A stretch of DNA of 64,000 nt from Ralstonia insidiosa (lineage in GTDB: Bacteria; Pseudomonadota; Gammaproteobacteria; Burkholderiales; Burkholderiaceae): contig NZ_VZPV01000001.1 of NCBI RefSeq assembly GCF_008801405.1, positions 3,348,001 to 3,412,000 on the forward strand. The letters are read 5' to 3'. The stretch's first letter is position 1, and each line of letters opens with the position of its first letter. The notes under the pieces were generated by a model. It did not search any database. It worked only from the letters and a program-made list of their open reading frames with translations, and had not been told where the DNA came from. Below are positions 33,708 to 43,774 of the stretch, piece after piece. The translations under genes and the position numbers were made by a program.

Positions 33708-34238
33708 TTACGACGGCAGCTTCACGGCGCCCAGTCGCCGCACGAGCTGGTTGATCGTGTCGCCCTGCATATCGCGGTAGAGCGCGGCCTCTTCGTAGTC
33801 CTTGGCCAGCACCTGCGTCTCGTTGTACGACAGGTCGCGGAACTGCGTAATCTCCGACGGCGGAATCAGCAGGTTGTCTTTCGCATCGCGCAGCTGGAAG
33901 CGGAAGCGATACGTGATGCGGTACTCGCGCACCACGCCCTGCGGCGTGAGCGACGAGATAGTCTTCACGCGGTCTTCGGCCAGTACATCGAGCAGCGCAT
34001 CGGCGTCTTTCTTGTCCGACACGATAACGGTGTCGGAGCCGTTGTCGATCAGCCGACGCAGCTGTGCGCGCATCTGCGAGTTCTGCGGCAGGCTGATGTA
34101 CAGCCGCTTGAAGGCGAAGTCGGTATTCCCGCGGATGTGGAAGCCGCAGGCAGACAGCGCCGGCAGCGCAACCGCCAGGGCAATGACAGCGCGACCAAAT
34201 CGACGGCGGGACAAACTGCGGGACAACGACATAACCAT
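33708..34238 (-). CDS. lptE: LPS-assembly lipoprotein LptE
   Basis: LptE plugs the LptD barrel and helps insert lipopolysaccharide in the outer membrane. The product starts at 34238, six bases after AAGGA, and has a basic, hydrophobic leader ending with a lipobox (LPALSAC, cysteine near residue 32), followed by GFHIRGNTDFAFKRLYI, typical of the family. It is 176 residues. It sits 30 bases downstream of leuS and 17 upstream of holA, the standard neighbourhood. Confidence 0.93.
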   Translation of the reverse strand: MVMSLSRSLSRRRFGRAVIALAVALPALSACGFHIRGNTDFAFKRLYISLPQNSQMRAQLRRLIDNGSDTVIVSDKKDADALLDVLAEDRVKTISSLTPQGVVREYRITYRFRFQLRDAKDNLLIPPSEITQFRDLSYNETQVLAKDYEEAALYRDMQGDTINQLVRRLGAVKLPS

Positions 34239-34268
34239 GCGTTCCTTGAGTGAGGTGGCGAGCAACGC

Positions 34269-36902
34269 TCAGGCCACCACGTTCACCAGACGGCCGGGCA
34301 CCACGATAATCTTCTTGGGCGGCTTGCCTTCGGCAAATTTCTGGACCGCTTCATCCTTGGCGGCGATGGCCTCGATGGCGGCGCGGTCGGCATCGGCCGG
34401 CACCACGATGCTGCCGCGCACTTTGCCGTTGACCTGCAGCACAAGCTCGATCTCGCTCTGCACCAGCGCGCTTTCGTCGACCTGCGGCCACGGGGCGTCG
34501 AGCAGATCGCCATACGCGCCGGCATAACCCAGTTCCGCCCACAGCACGTGCGTGATGTGCGGCACCACCGGGTACAGCACGCGCAGCAGAATGCCGAGGC
34601 CTTCGCGGCGCGCATCGGCGCCGGCGTCCTTGGCGCCTTCCAGCGCGTTGAGCATCTTCATCGTCGCCGAGACGACGGTGTTGTACTGCAGGCGCTCGTA
34701 GTCGTAATTGGCTTGCTTGAGCACGGTGTACAGCTCGCGGCGCAGCGCGCGGTCGGCATCCGTTGTGCCAGCGACGACACCATTGCCGTGACCCGCGCGG
34801 ATGGCATCGCCATGTGCCACACCGAAGTTCCACAGGCGGCGCAGGAAGCGCGAGGCGCCCTCCACACCCGCATCGTTCCATTCGAGCTGCTGCTCGGGCG
34901 GCGCGGCGAACATCGTGAACAGGCGCGCGGTGTCGGCACCGTACTGGTCGATCAGAGCTTGCGGATCGATGCCGTTGTTCTTCGACTTCGACATCTTCTC
35001 CACACCGCCGATCACCACCGGCTGACCGTCGGCCTTGAGCGTGGCACCGACCGGGCGGCCACGTTCGTCAGTCTGCACGTCGACATCCGCCGGGTTGATC
35101 CACTGCTTCTTGCCCGATGCGTCTTCGCGGTAATACGTCTCGTTGAGCACCATGCCCTGCGTGAGCAGGTTGGTGAACGGCTCGTCGAACTTGACCAGGC
35201 CCAGGTCACGCATGACCTTGGTCCAAAAGCGTGCGTACAGCAGGTGCAGGATCGCGTGCTCGATGCCGCCGATGTACTGGTCCATCGGCATCCAGTAATC
35301 GTTGCGGGCGTCGACCATCGTTGCGCCGTCCGGGCACGTGTAGCGCATGTAGTACCAGCACGAATCGATGAAGGTATCCATCGTGTCGGTCTCGCGGCGC
35401 GCGGGCTTGCCGCACGACGGGCACGTGCATTCGAGGAAGCGCGGGTCCTTGGCGAGCGGGTTACCCGTGCCGTCCGGCACGAGGTCTTCGGGCAGGCGCA
35501 CCGGCAGGTCTTGCTCGGGCACCGGCACGACGCCGCAGCTGTCGCAGTGGATCAGCGGGATCGGCGTGCCCCAGTAGCGCTGGCGCGAGATGCCCCAATC
35601 GCGCAGGCGCCAGGTGGTCTTCTTCTCGCCGAGGTCCTTGGCGGCCACGTCAGCGGCCACGGCATCGACGGCTTGCTTGTAGTTCAGGCCGTCGTACTTG
35701 CCACTGTTGACCAGTACGCCGTGTTCCTTGTCACCGTACCACTCAGCCCAGGTCGTCGTGTCGTAGGGCTGGCCCTTCACGTCGACCACTTGCTTGATCG
35801 GCAGGTTGTACTTGTTGGCGAAAGCGAAGTCGCGCTCATCGTGCGCGGGCACGCCCATCACGGCGCCGTCGCCGTAGGTCATCAACACGTAGTTGCCGAC
35901 CCACACCGGCACGGATTCGCCCGTGATCGGGTGCGTAACGGTGAGGCCGGTCGGCACGCCCTTCTTTTCCATGGTCGCCATGTCGGCTTCCATGACGCTG
36001 CCGTGCTTGCATTCGTCGATGAACGCGGCGAGTGCGGGGTTGGTCTGCGCGGCGTGCGTGGCGATCGGGTGCTCGGCGGCCACGGCGCAGAAGGTGACAC
36101 CCATGATGGTGTCGGCGCGCGTGGTGAAGACGTACAGCTTGCCGTCGTTGATCACCTTGCCGTCATCACCGGGAATGCTGTGCGGGAACGCAAAGCGCAC
36201 GCCTTCGCTCTTGCCGATCCAGTTCTGCTGCATCAGCTTGACGCGCTCCGGCCAGCCCAGCGGGTTCAGGTCGGACAGCAGTTCCTCCGCATACTCGGTG
36301 ATGCGCAGGTAGTACATCGGGATCTCGCGCTTTTCCACCACCGCGCCCGAGCGCCAGCCGCGCCCGTCGATCACCTGCTCGTTGGCAAGCACGGTCTGGT
36401 CGACCGGGTCCCAGTTGACGGTGCCGGTCTTGCGGTAGGCGATGCCCTTTTCGAGCATCTTCAGGAACAGCCACTGGTTCCAGCGGTAGTAATCGGGGTT
36501 GCAGGTGGCAACCTCGCGCGACCAGTCGATCGCCAGGCCCATCGACTGCATCTGCTTCTTCATGTACGCGATGTTGTCGTAGGTCCAGGCAGCCGGGGCC
36601 ACGCCGTTGTTGAGCGCCGCGTTTTCCGCCGGCATGCCGAAGGCGTCCCAGCCCATCGGCATCAGCACGTTGTACCCCTTCATGCGCAGCTGACGCGTCA
36701 TCACGTCATTGATCGTGTAGTTGCGCACGTGGCCCATGTGCAGCTTGCCCGACGGATACGGCAGCATCGAGCAGGCATAGAACTTGGGCTTGTCCGAGCC
36801 ATCAGCGGCGCGCGCGTGTTCGGTCACGCGATAGGCATCTTGGGCGTGCCAGTGTTGCTGCGCTTGCTGTTCAACGTCGGACGGGGAGTATTTGTCTTGC
36901 AT
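34269..36902 (-). CDS. leuS: Leucyl-tRNA synthetase
   Basis: LeuS charges tRNA-Leu and edits mischarged products. The 877-residue protein has the class I motifs: PYPSGKLHMGHVRNYTIND (HIGH) near residue 48 and EKMSKSKNNGID (KMSKS) in the C-terminal half. The zinc-type insert CDSCGVVPVPEQD and the editing domain with TTRADTIMGVTFCAVAAEHP are intact. It starts at the ATG at 36902 (MQDKYSPSDVEQQAQQHW) and heads the leuS-lptE-holA unit. Confidence 0.97.
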   Translation of the reverse strand: MQDKYSPSDVEQQAQQHWHAQDAYRVTEHARAADGSDKPKFYACSMLPYPSGKLHMGHVRNYTINDVMTRQLRMKGYNVLMPMGWDAFGMPAENAALNNGVAPAAWTYDNIAYMKKQMQSMGLAIDWSREVATCNPDYYRWNQWLFLKMLEKGIAYRKTGTVNWDPVDQTVLANEQVIDGRGWRSGAVVEKREIPMYYLRITEYAEELLSDLNPLGWPERVKLMQQNWIGKSEGVRFAFPHSIPGDDGKVINDGKLYVFTTRADTIMGVTFCAVAAEHPIATHAAQTNPALAAFIDECKHGSVMEADMATMEKKGVPTGLTVTHPITGESVPVWVGNYVLMTYGDGAVMGVPAHDERDFAFANKYNLPIKQVVDVKGQPYDTTTWAEWYGDKEHGVLVNSGKYDGLNYKQAVDAVAADVAAKDLGEKKTTWRLRDWGISRQRYWGTPIPLIHCDSCGVVPVPEQDLPVRLPEDLVPDGTGNPLAKDPRFLECTCPSCGKPARRETDTMDTFIDSCWYYMRYTCPDGATMVDARNDYWMPMDQYIGGIEHAILHLLYARFWTKVMRDLGLVKFDEPFTNLLTQGMVLNETYYREDASGKKQWINPADVDVQTDERGRPVGATLKADGQPVVIGGVEKMSKSKNNGIDPQALIDQYGADTARLFTMFAAPPEQQLEWNDAGVEGASRFLRRLWNFGVAHGDAIRAGHGNGVVAGTTDADRALRRELYTVLKQANYDYERLQYNTVVSATMKMLNALEGAKDAGADARREGLGILLRVLYPVVPHITHVLWAELGYAGAYGDLLDAPWPQVDESALVQSEIELVLQVNGKVRGSIVVPADADRAAIEAIAAKDEAVQKFAEGKPPKKIIVVPGRLVNVVA

Positions 36903-37087
36903 GGTGATGTGTCGCCCGGTGTCCCGGACGATTGCAGCCGCAGCATCAACGTGCGCAGCCGGATTGAATGACGAAAATTCGCGAGAAGGGCCCGATTATA
37001 CCGTCGCCACCCACCCTATCCGGGCGATGGCGGCGCGGCAAAAAGGCCCCGGACAGGCCCGCCGGCAGCCCTTTTTTCGCACCCGCC

Positions 37088-37879
37088 TTACAGGCCGAGC
37101 ACGTCGTTCATGTCGTACAGGCCCTTCTTGCCAGCCACGAACACCGCCGCACGCACGGCGCCTTCCGCATACGACTGGCGCGTGTTGGAGCGATGCGTGA
37201 TCTCGATGCGCTCGCCGTCGCCGGCAAACAGCACGGTGTGGTCGCCCACGATATCGCCGCCGCGCACGGTGGCGAAGCCGATGGTGCCCAGCTCGCGCGG
37301 GCCGGTTTCGCCTTCGCGCGCATAGACGGCGCGATCGGCCAGCTTGGTGCCTTGCGCTTCAGCCACAACTTCGCCCATCTTGAGCGCGGTGCCAGACGGC
37401 GCATCGATCTTGTGCTTGTGGTGCGCTTCGATGATCTCCACGTCGTAGCCTTGCGCGAGAATCTTGGCAGCCAGCTCGATCAGCTTGAAGGTCGCATTCA
37501 CGCCCACACTCATGTTAGGCGCCCACACCACGCCGATCGACTCGCCGTAGGTCTTGAAGCTGGCCTTCTGCTCAGCCGTAAAGCCGGTCGTGCCGATCAC
37601 CACGCCAGTGCCCACCTCACGCGCAATGTTCAGGTGATTGAGCGTTGCGTCCGGGCGGGTGAAGTCGATCAGCACGTCCGCTTGCGAAAGACCCGTGCGC
37701 ACGTCGTCGGTCACGATCACACCGGTGGTTTTGCCCAGCTTGGCGCCAGCATCCTGGCCCACCATGTCGCTACCGGGGCGATCCAGCGCGGCGCCCAGTG
37801 TCACGCCCGGCGTGCGCAGTACGGTGTCGATCAGCATCTGGCCCATGCGGCCCGATGCGCCTGCAATCGCGATTTTCAT
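37088..37879 (-). CDS. dapB: 4-hydroxy-tetrahydrodipicolinate reductase
   Basis: DapB reduces the DapA product in the lysine/diaminopimelate pathway. The start at 37879 (MKIAIAGASGRMGQMLI) gives 263 residues and the conserved nucleotide-binding loop; a longer frame overlaps bamE and is not family-like. The catalytic HHKHKIDAPSGTAL motif (about residue 155) and VVIGTTGFTAEQ are present. It lies 121 bases after bamE, a frequent pairing in beta-proteobacteria. Confidence 0.96.
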   Translation of the reverse strand: MKIAIAGASGRMGQMLIDTVLRTPGVTLGAALDRPGSDMVGQDAGAKLGKTTGVIVTDDVRTGLSQADVLIDFTRPDATLNHLNIAREVGTGVVIGTTGFTAEQKASFKTYGESIGVVWAPNMSVGVNATFKLIELAAKILAQGYDVEIIEAHHKHKIDAPSGTALKMGEVVAEAQGTKLADRAVYAREGETGPRELGTIGFATVRGGDIVGDHTVLFAGDGERIEITHRSNTRQSYAEGAVRAAVFVAGKKGLYDMNDVLGL

Positions 37880-38000
37880 GTCAGTCAGCGCGGAAAAGTG
37901 CGAAAAAAGAAAACGGTCTGTAAAACGCACAAGCGGCGGAACCAGTCCGCCGCTCGCTTGAAGATGGGTTGCCGGTTTGGCGAATCCGCCCTTCAGGGCG

Positions 38001-38660
38001 TCACTGCGGCTGGGTGGCCGGCGGCGGAACGGCGGCGTCAGTGCCACCACCACCGGTGCGGCGCTCCGGTAGCGTCATATCCACGGTGTTTTTGGCACCG
38101 GTGGTCGACTGCACACGGTCGCTCACTTCAGCCGACGGGATCGACGGCGCGCGCGCTGCCGGCGCGGCACCCGCAGCGGCGGCGGCCTCAGCGGCCTCCT
38201 TCTTCGGGCGTTTGATACCGTCGATCTCGGCAATCAGCTCGGTCTCGGACGGCAGATCATCCGCGCCCACCCACTTGGCCAGACGATCGCTGTCAAACCA
38301 CAGCGTCAGCTTGCGTTCCTGCACGACGTTCGTGTTGCCGCGCTTGAACGAGAAGACGTAGTCCCAGCGGTTGGCGTGGAACATGTCGGTCAGCAGCGGC
38401 GTGCCGAGCACGAAGCGCACCTGATCGCGCGTCATGCCTTCCTTGAGCTGCGCGGCCTGCTCGCGCGAGACGAAGTTGCCCTGCACGATATCGATGCGAT
38501 ACGGCGTGATGGCATTAGCGATCTTGCGCGTGGTGCTGTCGTAGGTCCCGCATCCGGCCAGCAACACCGACACAGCAAGCATGGCGCCCAGTACGAGGCC
38601 GCCGCGACGGGCAGCGATGGTGGCAAAACGAACAGGACTGCGCGCAACGGAAAAGGTCAT
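38001..38660 (-). CDS. bamE: BamE lipoprotein, outer-membrane protein assembly
   Basis: BamE (SmpA/OmlA) is a lipoprotein subunit of the BAM complex. The start at 38660 gives a lipobox SVLLAGC (cysteine near residue 37) followed by the family domain: NFVSREQAAQLKEGMTRDQVRFVLGTPLLTDMFH. At 219 residues it is longer than the E. coli protein because of an alanine/proline-rich C-terminal tail (from about residue 150), common in Burkholderiales. It is transcribed divergently from fur, a conserved arrangement. Confidence 0.94.
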   Translation of the reverse strand: MTFSVARSPVRFATIAARRGGLVLGAMLAVSVLLAGCGTYDSTTRKIANAITPYRIDIVQGNFVSREQAAQLKEGMTRDQVRFVLGTPLLTDMFHANRWDYVFSFKRGNTNVVQERKLTLWFDSDRLAKWVGADDLPSETELIAEIDGIKRPKKEAAEAAAAAGAAPAARAPSIPSAEVSDRVQSTTGAKNTVDMTLPERRTGGGGTDAAVPPPATQPQ

Positions 38661-38823
38661 GAGCGATCGGCCTTGAAACGGGCCCGGGGCGGGCCCGGTG
38701 CGTGAGGGATGGCGACGGCCCAGGCACATCCCATATGCCTGTCCAGCCTGTCCAATAGGACTTTTGCCGCCAAAACCCTTATGATTGAAATATCCGAACA
38801 TTGTACTCTAGGGAGCCAGGCGC

Positions 38824-39255
38824 ATGCCGAGTCCTGCAGACCTCAAGAACATCGGTCTGAAAGCCACGGTGCCGCGGTTGAAGATCCTCGAGATCTTTCA
38901 GACCAGCGAAGAGCGCCATATGAGCGCTGAAGACGTGTACCGCATCCTGCTCGCCGAGCACATGGATATTGGCCTGGCCACGGTCTACCGTGTGCTGACC
39001 CAATTCGAGCAGGCCGGACTGCTATCACGCAACAACTTCGAGTCCGGCAAGGCCATCTACGAGCTCAACGAGGGCAAGCATCACGATCACCTCGTGTGCC
39101 TCGACTGCGGCCGCGTGGAAGAATTCTTTGACGCCGAGATCGAGCAGCGCCAGCAGAGCATTGCCCGTGCGCGCGGCTTTGCGCTGCAGGAGCACGCACT
39201 ATCGCTCTATGGCAACTGCACGAAAGAGCCCTGCCCACATCGCCCCAAACGCTGA
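38824..39255 (+). CDS. fur: Ferric uptake regulator
   Basis: Fur is the iron-responsive repressor. The 143-residue protein has the winged-helix domain (GLKATVPRLKILEIFQTSEERHMSAEDVYRILL and IGLATVYRVLTQFEQAGLL) and the dimerisation/metal domain with HHDHLVCLDCGRVEEF. The C-terminal CTKEPCPHRPKR carries the second Cys-x4-Cys pair. It is divergent from bamE with a 163-base shared region, and a strong terminator follows. It probably controls the siderophore receptor at 16685-18808. Confidence 0.97.
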   Translation: MPSPADLKNIGLKATVPRLKILEIFQTSEERHMSAEDVYRILLAEHMDIGLATVYRVLTQFEQAGLLSRNNFESGKAIYELNEGKHHDHLVCLDCGRVEEFFDAEIEQRQQSIARARGFALQEHALSLYGNCTKEPCPHRPKR

Positions 39256-39284
39256 TTCACGCTAAGGCGCCGCCCACAAAAGAG

Positions 39285-39312
39285 AACGGCCGCATCGTCT
39301 GCGGCCGTTTTT
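39285..39312 (+). terminator. Rho-independent terminator after fur
   Basis: A 10-bp stem (AACGGCCGCA 39285-39294, TGCGGCCGTT 39300-39309) with a TCGTC loop and a T run. It lies 30 bases after fur and also 26 bases past the end of the convergent phcA remnant. Confidence 0.88.
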
Positions 39313-39337
39313 CATTGGGGGTAAAGCACAGCGTGCG

Positions 39338-40239
39338 TCAGACGGACAGCCGCGCCTCACCCTCCTTTTCTGCATCACCCTTGCCGCTCTTGCCCGACGC
39401 ATCCGCCTGCAGCGGCGAGTGCGCGGGCGCGCCCAATGCCTGACCGGTGTACTCGGCCACCACCTGCTTGAAGAGGTGACGCGCCCACACCAGCATCGGA
39501 TGCGTGTTGCGGCTGCGGTGCCACAGCATATTCAGGCCCAGCACGGTTTCAAGCTCGGACGGCAACGGGAAGGCATTCAGGTTGTACGCATCGCACACCA
39601 GATCCTTCATCAGCGAATTGACCGTGAAGATCATGTCGGTCTGGCTCGCCACCTCAGCCTGGGTGCGCCAGCCGTGCACGGTCATGGTGGAGTGGCGCTT
39701 CAGGCCGCGCTGCTGCAGTGCGTAGTCCAGCGGAACGAGGTCACAACCTCTTCCATGATCTCCGGATGGCGCGTGGGGAACGGCGAGAACGCCAGGTCCA
39801 ACTCGTTGGCGCGCATGGCGGCCACGTCGGCTTCCCACGAGGACGATTCGGTCAGGCGCACCTGCAGGCCCGGTGCCAGGCGCTTGAGGCGCAGCAGGAA
39901 GCGGTCGAACAGCGCATCGCCCAGCGTACCGGCAAAGCTGATGTTGAACGCACCAGTAGCCTCTGCGGGATCGAACGTAGCGATATCGCCTTCGTTGATG
40001 GCCGCCCAAAGATCAAGCATCTCGCGCACCTTGGGGCCGAGCTCAAGCGCCTTGGGCGTTGGCGTCAGGCCGTGCGGGACGCGAATAAAGAGAGGATCGT
40101 CGAAGATCTCGCGCAGACGGCCCAGCGAATGCGACACCGCAGGCGCGGTCATGTGCATCTTTTCAGCCACGTACGTGGCGTTCCGCTTGCTGAGCAGCTC
40201 GACAAAAATCACCAACAGCTTGGTATCGACGTTGACCAT
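39338..40239 (-). pseudogene. phcA: PhcA, LysR-type global virulence/quorum regulator, broken by an internal deletion
   Basis: PhcA is the master regulator of the Phc system. The N-terminal half is intact from the ATG at 40239: MVNVDTKLLVIFVELL, the helix-turn-helix with HMTAPAVSHSLGRLREIFDDPLFIR, and the effector domain up to FPTRHPEIMEEVVTSFR (residue 170). The frame then ends after 12 more codons. The C-terminal third (LDYALQQRGLKRHSTM...LETVLGLNMLWHRSRNTHPMLVWARHLF) lies in another frame to 39338. LysR effector domains have about 45 residues between these two blocks, and PhcA of R. solanacearum is about 348 residues against roughly 303 here. A deletion of about 145 bp near 39730-39740 explains both the gap and the frameshift. 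The predicted product would be DNA-binding at best. Confidence 0.87.
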
Positions 40240-40560
40240 GGGACGCCTGGGCTCAGACACGTTGGAAAACTGAAATGGCAAACGTTGCAGGAGCAACGGC
40301 CAGATGGGGCGCAAATCGCCGCCACATCACAATGTAGTATTTGTTCAGTGTACGGAACACGTCCCAATTTTCAAAGCGAATTCCAGCGGCCCGCACCGTA
40401 AATTTGCTTCTACGCAAACGTTTTCGTTTCACACCATAACAAAGGCGGCATGACAGGCGCGAAAGCCCACCATGCCGCCTTTGCATGAAGCACCAGCCAG
40501 ATTAACTGGCCTGCATCATGAACACGTCAGTGGCACGTTTCCCGTGCCACAAAGTGCGGA
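40240..40560. other. Intergenic region between phcA and gap
   Basis: About 320 bases upstream of phcA and downstream of gap on the minus strand. It should hold the phcA promoter, but I found no clear -10/-35 pair. It contains three inverted repeats: AAAGGCGGCATG/CATGCCGCCTTT (40441-40482), GCCAG/CTGGC (40496-40510) and GTGGCACG/CGTGCCAC (40530-40550). No coding frame is convincing. Confidence 0.5.
40441..40482 (-). terminator. Probable terminator downstream of gap
   Basis: A 12-bp perfect stem (40441-40452 with 40471-40482) and an 18-base loop, followed on the minus strand by GTTATGG. The T tail is weak and the loop long, so termination efficiency is uncertain. Confidence 0.5.
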
Positions 40561-41559
<999 letters not shown>

Positions 41560-41636
41560 GGTCAGTCTCCTGATAGCAGAAATGAAATCGATGATGGCAA
41601 CGCGGCACCTCGTGGGTGCCGCATGCGCAAATTCAG

Positions 41637-43652
41637 TTAAGCAATGACGCTCTTGGCAGTGTTCACCACGTTCTCGACGGTGAAGCCGAAGTGCTTGAAT
41701 AGCACGCCTGCCGGGGCCGACTCACCGAACGTGTCGATGCCGACCACAGCCTGCACTTGGTACTTCCACCAGAAGTCCGTCACGCCCGCTTCCACGGCAA
41801 TGCGCGGCACGCCATGCGGGAGCACGCTGGCCTTGTAAGCCGAGTCCTGCTTGTCGAACACGGTGGTGGCCGGTACCGACACCACGCGGGCGTGGATGCC
41901 TTCAGCGGCGAGTTGATCTGCTGCACCGACCGCCAGGCCGACTTCCGAACCGGTGGCGATGATGACCACGTCCGGCTTGCCGTTGGCCGCATCACGCAGC
42001 ACGTAGCCGCCGCGTGCGATGGCTTCGCGGGTTGCCGGGTTGCGGGCCTGGAACGGCAGATTCTGGCGACTGAAGATCAGGCAGCTCGGGCCGTTCTGGC
42101 GCTCGATGGCGGCGGCCCAGGCGACAGCGGTTTCGGTGGTATCAGCGGTACGCCACACATCCATGTTCGGGATCAGGCGCAGGCTGGCAACGTGCTCGAT
42201 CGACTGGTGCGTCGGGCCGTCCTCGCCCAGGCCGATGGAGTCGTGCGTGAAGACGAAGATCGAGCGGATCTTCATCAGCGCGGCCATGCGCAGGGCGTTG
42301 CGGCTGTAGTCGGAGAACGTCAGGAACGTGCCGCCGTACGGAATGTAGCCGCCGTGCAGCGCGATGCCGTTCATGATGGCGCTCATGCCGAACTCGCGCA
42401 CGCCGTAGTTGATGTGGTTGCCCCAGGCATCCACGCGCACGGCCTTGCTGCCGCTCCAGTTGGTCAGGTTCGAGCCGGTCAGGTCGGCCGAGCCGCCCAG
42501 CAGTTCGCCCAGCACCGGGCCGTAGGCTTCCAGCGTGTTTTGGCTGGCTTTGCGGGTGGCGATGGTTTCAGCCTTCAGTTCGCACTTTTCCACGAACTCG
42601 GCGACGGCCTTTTCGAAGCTGGCCGGCAGTTCACCGCGCATGCGGCGCTCGAATTGCTCGGCTTCGGCCGGATGGCGCTCGGAGTAGGCATCGAACAGCG
42701 CGTTCCAGGCCTTTTCCAGCGCTTGGCCCTGGCCCTTGGCATCCCATGCGTCGTACACGGCTTGCGGCACTTCGAACGGAGCGTGCGGCCAGGCCAGCGC
42801 TTCGCGCGCGGCAGCGATTTCCACGCCGCCCAGCGGGGCGCCGTGCACATCGTGACCGCCTTCCTTGTTGGGCGCGCCCTTGCCGATCACGGTGCGGCAG
42901 CAGATCAGCGTCGGCTTGTTCGACTTCTTGGCTTCGGCGATGGCAGCATCGACAGCGTCCACGTTGTGGCCGTCCACGGCGCGGATCACGTTCCAGCCGT
43001 AGGCTTCGAAGCGCTTCGGGGTGTCGTCGTTGAACCAGTGGACGACCTCGCCGTCGATCGAGATGCCGTTGTCATCCCACAGCGCGATCAGCTTGTTCAG
43101 GCCCAGCGTGCCGGCCAGCGAGCAGGCTTCGTGGCTGATGCCTTCCATCAGGCAGCCGTCGCCCAGGAAGACGTAGGTGTGGTGGTTGACGATGTCAAAG
43201 CCGGGGCGGTTGAACTCCTGGCCCAGCAGGCGCTCGGCCAGTGCCATGCCGACGGCGTTGGTGATGCCTTGGCCGAGCGGGCCGGTCGTCGTCTCAACGC
43301 CGGGGGTGATGCCGTATTCCGGGTGGCCGGCGGTCTTGCTGTGCAGCTGGCGGAAGTTCTTCAGTTCCGACATCGGCAGGTCGTAGCCGGTCAGGTGCAG
43401 CAGCGCATAAATCAGCATCGAGCCGTGGCCGTTGGACAGCACGAAGCGGTCGCGGTCGGGCCAGCGCGGGTTCAGCGGGTTGTGGCGCAGGTGGCGGCTC
43501 CACAGTGCCACGGCGATGTCCGCCATGCCCATCGGCGCGCCGGGGTGGCCGGAATTGGCTTGCTGGACGGCGTCCATGGCAAGCACGCGGATGGCGTTGG
43601 CCATCAATTGGGTGGGCTGGGTGGTATTCGAGTGGAGTGCGGGAGCGGTCAT
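41637..43652 (-). CDS. tkt: Transketolase
   Basis: Transketolase moves two-carbon units among sugar phosphates using thiamine diphosphate. The 671-residue product has the N-terminal HPGAPMGMADIAVALW, the ThDP-binding GDGCLMEGISHEACSLAG (about residue 155), and the C-terminal IFVFTHDSIGLGEDGPTHQ signature. It probably has its own promoter (an extended -10 at 43686-43694) and runs with gap, as in many beta-proteobacteria. Confidence 0.97.
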   Translation of the reverse strand: MTAPALHSNTTQPTQLMANAIRVLAMDAVQQANSGHPGAPMGMADIAVALWSRHLRHNPLNPRWPDRDRFVLSNGHGSMLIYALLHLTGYDLPMSELKNFRQLHSKTAGHPEYGITPGVETTTGPLGQGITNAVGMALAERLLGQEFNRPGFDIVNHHTYVFLGDGCLMEGISHEACSLAGTLGLNKLIALWDDNGISIDGEVVHWFNDDTPKRFEAYGWNVIRAVDGHNVDAVDAAIAEAKKSNKPTLICCRTVIGKGAPNKEGGHDVHGAPLGGVEIAAAREALAWPHAPFEVPQAVYDAWDAKGQGQALEKAWNALFDAYSERHPAEAEQFERRMRGELPASFEKAVAEFVEKCELKAETIATRKASQNTLEAYGPVLGELLGGSADLTGSNLTNWSGSKAVRVDAWGNHINYGVREFGMSAIMNGIALHGGYIPYGGTFLTFSDYSRNALRMAALMKIRSIFVFTHDSIGLGEDGPTHQSIEHVASLRLIPNMDVWRTADTTETAVAWAAAIERQNGPSCLIFSRQNLPFQARNPATREAIARGGYVLRDAANGKPDVVIIATGSEVGLAVGAADQLAAEGIHARVVSVPATTVFDKQDSAYKASVLPHGVPRIAVEAGVTDFWWKYQVQAVVGIDTFGESAPAGVLFKHFGFTVENVVNTAKSVIA

Positions 43653-43685
43653 GCGAACCTGCGGGCAGAAGGCGGGAAAACCGCG

Positions 43686-43694
43686 ATTTTACCA
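43686..43694 (-). promoter_or_regulatory. Extended -10 promoter candidate for tkt
   Basis: On the minus strand TGGTAAAAT gives a TGn extended -10 (TAAAAT) 34 bases before the tkt start. No good -35 is present, which extended -10 promoters can tolerate. Hairpins GGCTGCA/TGCAGCC (43728-43747) and CGGGG/CCCCG (43698-43711) lie between dgoD and this site and may weakly terminate the galactose operon. Confidence 0.35.
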
Positions 43695-43774
43695 GACGGG
43701 GATGTCCCCGCTGGGTCGGTTTTCGATGGCTGCAACCGGCTGCAGCCACCCCCGCCCCTCCTTCCGCGCCCGGC

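Noticed and set aside
34548..36971. Plus-strand open frame of 807 codons opposite leuS
   Set aside because: It is the complement of a gene with HIGH and KMSKS motifs. High GC removes stops from the opposite strand; no protein features.
40530..40550. GTGGCACG/CGTGCCAC hairpin after gap as a terminator
   Set aside because: No T run on the minus strand; the 40441-40482 stem is the better candidate.
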